This document shows, in pieces, positions 59,626 to 64,000 of a stretch of DNA of 64,000 nt. This DNA is from Erythrophleum ivorense. Its lineage: Eukaryota; Streptophyta; Magnoliopsida; Fabales; Fabaceae. Both the position numbers and the translations under genes were made by a program. The stretch spans positions 62,001-126,000 of the forward strand of contig JAIUCV010001099.1 of NCBI GenBank assembly GCA_026724425.1, written 5' to 3'. Positions within the stretch are counted from its first letter, which is position 1. Each line of letters begins with the position of its first letter. Below the pieces are notes generated by a model. It made no database searches, was not told the origin of the DNA, and saw nothing but the letters and a program-made list of their open reading frames with translations.

Positions 59626-60490
59626 ACAGCTTAGGACCCCAAACTCCTACCTTTAGCCTAGAAACCCCAATTTCTTCAATGGTAATGCTAGGGAATGATA
59701 TAAGAATACTTATGGGAGGTTTTTGTGTGTTGAAACTAATGAATGGATGAATCACAAACCCCTCATGATAGTATAATTTCTTTTATGTAATTCTAACCTA
59801 TGTAGTTGTTTAGTGATGACCTTAACATCAATGTTCAAATTTCCCTATATCTCCATAATGTATTAGAAATGTGATGACTCCAAACCGTGATCATTAATTA
59901 TTAATCATGTATTCAACTATAATTACCATGATTAGAAGCTAGGGTTGTCACAAGATACCCCTTGAGGGTTAAGGTTATGTAATGGGTTTTAATATGTCAA
60001 GAACGAAAAAATACCAAATGAATAGTGCCAATGACCATATAAATAGTAAATATGGAAATTATGGTTTGAATTATGAATTCTAGAAGTATGAGTTTGCCTA
60101 GGATCCTTGTTTAGTGAAATTCTTAACCTAAAGCCTAAGTAAAGGATTAATCATGAGAAGTTGAAAGCCAAAAAGAATTTCATATGGTTAGGCCTTCAAA
60201 TATGGTAAAAATAAAAAATTTTAGATGATGTAATTGTCACCTAATAAGCATGAATCTTGGAAGTGTGCAAAAGAGAGATCTAAGTACACTTTATGTGGTC
60301 TAAAACATATTTAAAAGTCAAGAAGTTAAGAGAAATTGTTAAGAGCTTTCGATGTTGATGTTGTATTCATGTGACATTTTTAGGACAAGCTAGTAAGCCT
60401 CTATCCCATTGTAGGTATAGAGTCGAAAAGGAAAAAGAAATGGAGTAACAAAAAGAGTAAAAAGGTCAGAGGTTTTATTGACTTCCTTTT

Positions 60491-62281
60491 TGTAACACCC
60501 AATTTTTTGTAAAAGGCTAGAAACTAGGGATTTTCAAAGGAAGTCCAATAAATCATATGAATAGTGGCCAAATAAAACTAGAGGAATAAATTAGATTTCT
60601 AAAAGTGAGGATATGAAGCTTGAGATGCTCGAAAATCCAAGCTAGAAAGCTATGAACATTTTAGAAAATATACAGTGGCATTTTTGCAGTTTTGGGTAAA
60701 TTTTGAAAAACTCACATGAGAGATTTTTAAATGGGAAAATTGAGTTTTTTGGGATTCTCAAGGGTCTTAAAAATCATAGGAACTCCTAAATGATTAAAAC
60801 CCCTCCGGTTTATGTTTTAGAGTATTAGTTAACCAAAACTTTGATCGATTAGTTCAAGAAAGTTTTAAATCCATTTTGGGTGAAACCAAAAGCATTTTAT
60901 GAATTAGAGGACCTAAATTTTATGATAGAAAAGATGGTTCTTAAAAAGGAGTTATAATGAGCCCAAATGGAAAGAACCAAGAAAATGGAACAAAATGGGA
61001 ATTTTTAAAAAGTGTTTTTAAGAAACCTAGCTCTTATAAGTCATGCCTTACTTCTCCTATCTAGCTAACTGAATTTAGTTCTACCCCAAACTAGAGGAGA
61101 GACTAGCTAAGAGAGATGCACAAGAAGGGAGCAAAGGAGGAAGGAAAAACTTAGTAAAAAGGTAAAGATTTAAAGCTTTTTCCATGCTTCTTCCTTTAGC
61201 AAACTTATTCTCCTCTTTCTCCTCTCTTCTCCTATGGTTTTAGTGATTGAATTGGAACTATTTTATGGTTGGCTCAGTAAGAAGAAGGGAGAGTTTGCAA
61301 GAGGGATTGGAAGCATTAGAAAGGCCTTTAGAAGATCTTGCAAACAAGGTAAATTTCCATAGATGTTGTTACTTCTCCTTGTTCCTTCTCTCGTGGTTAG
61401 TTTCAACCAACTCTAGGCTATGTAGGAGGAGATAAATTCTAACAAAAACCAAGGTATAAGTAAGGGTTCTAGAGTGTGGGAATTAAGAATATGCACTTAG
61501 AATTAAATAAGAAGTATTAGAAATTAACTTATGGTAATTAGGGATTTTGTTGCACCTTAGCAAATATGAGACTTTCTAATGATAATTTAGGTTTTCTAAC
61601 AGTATGTATGAGTTTTCAAGACATTTAAGAAGCCTCACAAATGCCAATTCCTTATGAAAAACTAAGTTAAGTCCATGGGTGCTCATATGGTTACATGTGT
61701 TGGCCAAGAAGAGTCGAAGCACTTAGGGAGAGTTTTAATTGATTCCAAGGAGGGGAATGGCCAAGATATGATTAGTAAATACCAAAGGAAGCATTGGTAT
61801 AAATTTAGAAATCATGGTTTGTGAGATGAAGGTTTAGGTTCCTTTTTAAGACATGAAGAAGCAATTTAACTCTAACCTCCTTGAATTGAAATTGTGATGA
61901 CTCTAAAGAGTCTAAAAGGAGTTGAGAGACTTGGATTGAATGAGAAATTGGAGCTAAGGTCATGAATCCTAGGAGTTGCTTCATTATGCACTTATATGGC
62001 ACCATAAACATGTCTTAGGATAAAGTAAGCTTGCATAAAGTTTATGTGAAGCTAGAACTTGCTCCAATGATGTAATTATGTCCCATTTGATGTATCTAGG
62101 CCAAGTGAATCAAGCCTCACCTAGTTGCATGTGTGTGGCCGAAAGGGGAAAGAGTAAACAAAGGGAAAAGTTATGTTCTTACTTCAAGGTAACTCTCTAA
62201 CATTTCTTACATACATTTCTTCGATGTTTTCTTGTCATTGGATACTTGTGTATATGTTTGAACTATGAGATATGTTCCTAG
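60491..62281 (+). mobile_element. B-type LTR, 5' part, interrupted by the next LTR
   Basis: It starts TGTAACACCCAATTTTT. Landmarks follow in family order: ATTAAAACCCCTCCGG near 60795, TTAGTTCAAGAAAGTTTTAAA near 60849, and the TATA-like CTTATAAG at 61033-61040, 542 bp from the start. Later landmarks run up to the block AACTCTCTAACATTTCTTAC. It is broken at 62281 by a reverse-orientation LTR-B; its remainder is off the window, so no TSD can be tested. Confidence 0.68.
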
Positions 62282-64000
62282 TGTAACACCATAATTCTAG
62301 CTCATCTCATGCCTTTGAATAGCATAATTATCATGAAACATACACATAATTCTCATAAAGGAGGCATGAAGATTTAGACTTCTATTTGCAAGTTATCATA
62401 TCCAAAAACCCATTCGGTGTCACGTGGACTGTGTGAGCTCATTCTATGCATCCTCATATTTATTTGCATGATTAGAACTCATTTCAATCACAAAAACTAG
62501 CTTTAAACCCATGGAGACCAAAAAGGGAGATGAGACATGTAGATTCATTTTCGGCAGATTTGGCCTCATTTCTGGGCAAAGTTTGGAAATTCACAACTAA
62601 ATCCAGAAAAATCGAAAAGATGTAATCTCAGTCATTCTGGAAATATTAAGACGTCTACTTCATGTTAAAAATATGTAGAAGTCTTAAAATCTCATATATA
62701 ATGCGTTTGACACGTGAAATCATCTACTGGTCGGAGGGGTTCCTGATACTGTCACAGTTTACTGGTATGGACTTCAAAAATGTCTAACTAATTCCAAAAA
62801 ATTACAATGCTTGAAAACGATATCACTATGGAAATATGTGGATGTTAACTAGAGAGAAAAAATATCTCCAGATCAGTTCATCAAGCCAAACTCCCGAAAA
62901 TCGATGGAACAGTACCTCGGGTCTGGCAAGATGTCTGATACTGGGCAGAACCTTCGAAAATGCATATCTTCCTCTCTAGACCTCCAAATGCGGTGATCTC
63001 GGTGTCCACAGAAATCTTATGACCTCTAGTTTATGTATATAAAATTTCATAAGCATTGGATACCATTTGGCCATCGGGTGACACAGAAATCAAAACTGCC
63101 CGTATGAACAGTAGCCATACTAGAATCCATGAAAAATCCCAACTTTAAAAATTCATCAAATATTCTCTAGGTCTCCGAAAATTATGATCTTTATCTTCCA
63201 AAAAATCTCTTAATGAGACCTAATTGCATGCCAAGTTTCAGGGCAAGACTAACTCATTTGGCCAAAAAATGGCATAGGGTTCCATTATGGTCAATTTTAG
63301 CTCCATATTGGGTACCATAATTGCCAAATGGATTTCCCTTGGTCTTGGCACCTTTTGGGCAAGTCTAAAAGTACATTTAAGACTTGTGTGAGCTGCCCAA
63401 ATGGTCCCAAACCTCATGCATCTCATTTTGTCCATTCAACCCACATTTATGCACACTTCCATCATACTTTCATATTGCTTAATTTGACATTACATACCCA
63501 AATTCATTTCTAAAGTTCATACATCATATCCATACATGTATACATCACATAATATCATATTTACATGTGTCTCAAGGGTCATGTGCCATTTACAATAATC
63601 ATATACATCATTATGGCTCAAAAAGGGTAAAAGCTAGACATATGAATGTCAATATCTCTTCTTCAATGTTGTTGGCTCCCATTAGCATATCCACTTGGTT
63701 CACCTAGCATGTTAGATCATTGGAGAGGAGAGGATGAGATTCAAAGAATCCCAATAGCTCATCTCTCATTCCATCACACATAATATGTGCAAGCAAGTTT
63801 CATATATGCATGCATGGAGAAAGTAGAAATCATAGGCATTTTAAAGCAACTTTGGCATGTGAATCAATCATGCAAGACATTCAAGAGCTCACTAAGTATT
63901 TAGATTGGCCTCACACTCCTCCTCATGGATTTTGGACTTGTCTCACCCATTTTTAAGCACTTTGGACTCAACCATACTCTTGGGAGCCCACTTTGCTTTT
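62282..64000 (-). mobile_element. LTR-B, reverse orientation, running off the window
   Basis: It starts TGTAACACCATAATTC after CCTAG (62277-62281), the candidate target copy. The sequence tracks the copies at 11022 and 29767: TCGGTGTCACGTGGACTGTG, TTGGATACCATTTGGCC, TGAGATTCAAAGAATCCC (hairpin, 63725-63760). The minisatellite begins at 63893. The other end is outside. Confidence 0.82.
63893..64000 (-). repeat. LTR-B minisatellite, cut by the window end
   Basis: Complementary units TTGGCCTCACACTCC, TTGGACTTGTCTCACCC and TTTGGACTCAACCATAC. Confidence 0.65.

Larger units (their letters stand above)
51784..59952 (+). mobile_element. Ty3/gypsy chromovirus-type element with LTR-A, palindromic 5' end (TSD AGATA)
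   Basis: The order is palindrome of LTR 3' ends (51784-52510), primer site, gag, protease, RT, RNase H, integrase, chromodomain-like tail, polypurine tract and complete 3' LTR (57019-59952). Perfect flanks AGATA lie at 51779-51783 and 59953-59957. Gag-pol order with IN after RNase H shows Ty3/gypsy; the tail ending VKVVWKGLTPDEATWE is of the type seen in Tekay/Del chromoviruses. It is the only LTR-A element here with an internal region and identifies what the solo LTR-A copies came from. It has lost most of its 5' LTR, including the promoter region, and is coding-dead. Confidence 0.92.
57019..59952 (+). repeat. 3' LTR of the chromovirus-type element (LTR-A reference copy)
   Basis: 2934 bp from TGTAACACCCT to GGGTTGTCACA, framed by the polypurine tract and the target copy AGATA. 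It has a candidate TATATAA box at 57608-57614 followed by CTTAATCCCCTCATC, the block GAACCCTGGTTGTGCTC near 58285, the hairpin GAGATTCACATCTC near 58508, and the CpG-rich cluster at 59160-59625. A 110-codon antisense open frame (59505-59173) lies in that cluster. Confidence 0.94.
43674..60490 (+). mobile_element. B-like LTR, outermost element of the right half, right end not found
   Basis: It starts TGTAACATCCGAC at 43674. Its own pieces are 43674-44540, 51179-51783 and 59953-60490. The first follows LTR-B landmarks (TAAAAACCCTTCCAGT near 43978; a decayed TATA region CTTAAGCAAGCCACGTCCC near 44213). The later pieces were not matched to other copies. It is interrupted by LTR-B (44541-51178) and by the gag-pol element (51784-59952), both with perfect TSDs that lie in its sequence. 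The end at 60490 is where another B-type LTR begins and may be a further insertion. Confidence 0.5.

Noticed and set aside
59308..59755. Overlapping 80-86-codon frames on both strands at the LTR-A end
   Set aside because: Both strands are open at once because the DNA is GC-rich; they are part of the LTR terminus that recurs at 16863-17053 and 52080-52313.
1..64000. tRNA, rRNA, CRISPR or bacterial-type operons
   Set aside because: None seen on either strand; tRNA-like strings occur only as 12-base primer sites next to LTRs.

Overview
The window is repeat-filled chromatin of a flowering plant. It holds no intact gene that I can recognise. The evidence is a Ty1/copia polyprotein remnant, two Ty3/gypsy remnants (one ending in a chromodomain-like tail, as in Tekay/Del chromoviruses), initiator-Met tRNA-type primer sites, TG...CA ends with 5-bp target-site duplications (TSDs), and AT-rich flanks. 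I cannot name the species. LTR-A, LTR-B and LTR-C are working names given here.

Layout. (1) 1-2930: minus-strand copia element, cut by the window edge, with LTR at 2713-2930. (2) 4034-10135: a decayed gypsy element in the order pol tail, LTR, primer site, gag. Its gag is split by solo LTR-A (6808-9740, exact TSD TAACT). (3) 10138-15239: truncated LTR-A carrying LTR-B (11022-14489). (4) 15887-35480: one LTR-B (exact TSD TTAGA) that swallowed LTR-A (16665-19648), LTR-B (19816-29604, TSD GGAGT) and LTR-B (29767-33456, TSD AGTTC). The second of these contains another LTR-B (20478-27054), which contains LTR-C (23006-26164), so nesting reaches four levels. (5) 35656-41883: LTR-B (TSD TGACA) with LTR-A (37680-40527) inside. 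(6) 41889-43673: a low-repeat island with a possible host exon at 41982-42082. (7) From 43674: a B-like LTR holding LTR-B (44541-51178, TSD ATCTT; itself holding LTR-A 46053-48975) and the only element with an internal region (51784-59952, TSD AGATA). (8) 60491 to the end: two more B-type LTRs.

The 51784-59952 element ties LTR-A to a gag-pol of the chromovirus type (zinc knuckle, protease, RT, RNase H, integrase, chromodomain-like tail). It is dead: many nonsense codons, frameshifts, a gag deletion and lost catalytic residues. Its 5' LTR is replaced by a 727-bp palindrome made of two inverted copies of the LTR 3' end, yet the whole unit is bounded by a perfect TSD. This is the most unusual structure in the window.

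The LTRs are very long (about 2.85-3.7 kb) and almost all solo. LTR-B copies share a TATA-like site about 540-595 bp from one end, which gives their orientation, and a degenerate ~35-bp minisatellite. LTR-A copies share a CpG-rich motif cluster. A short hairpin, GAGATT...ATCTCACCCC, recurs in all three families. The boundaries and TSDs were read by eye; no database search or alignment was run.
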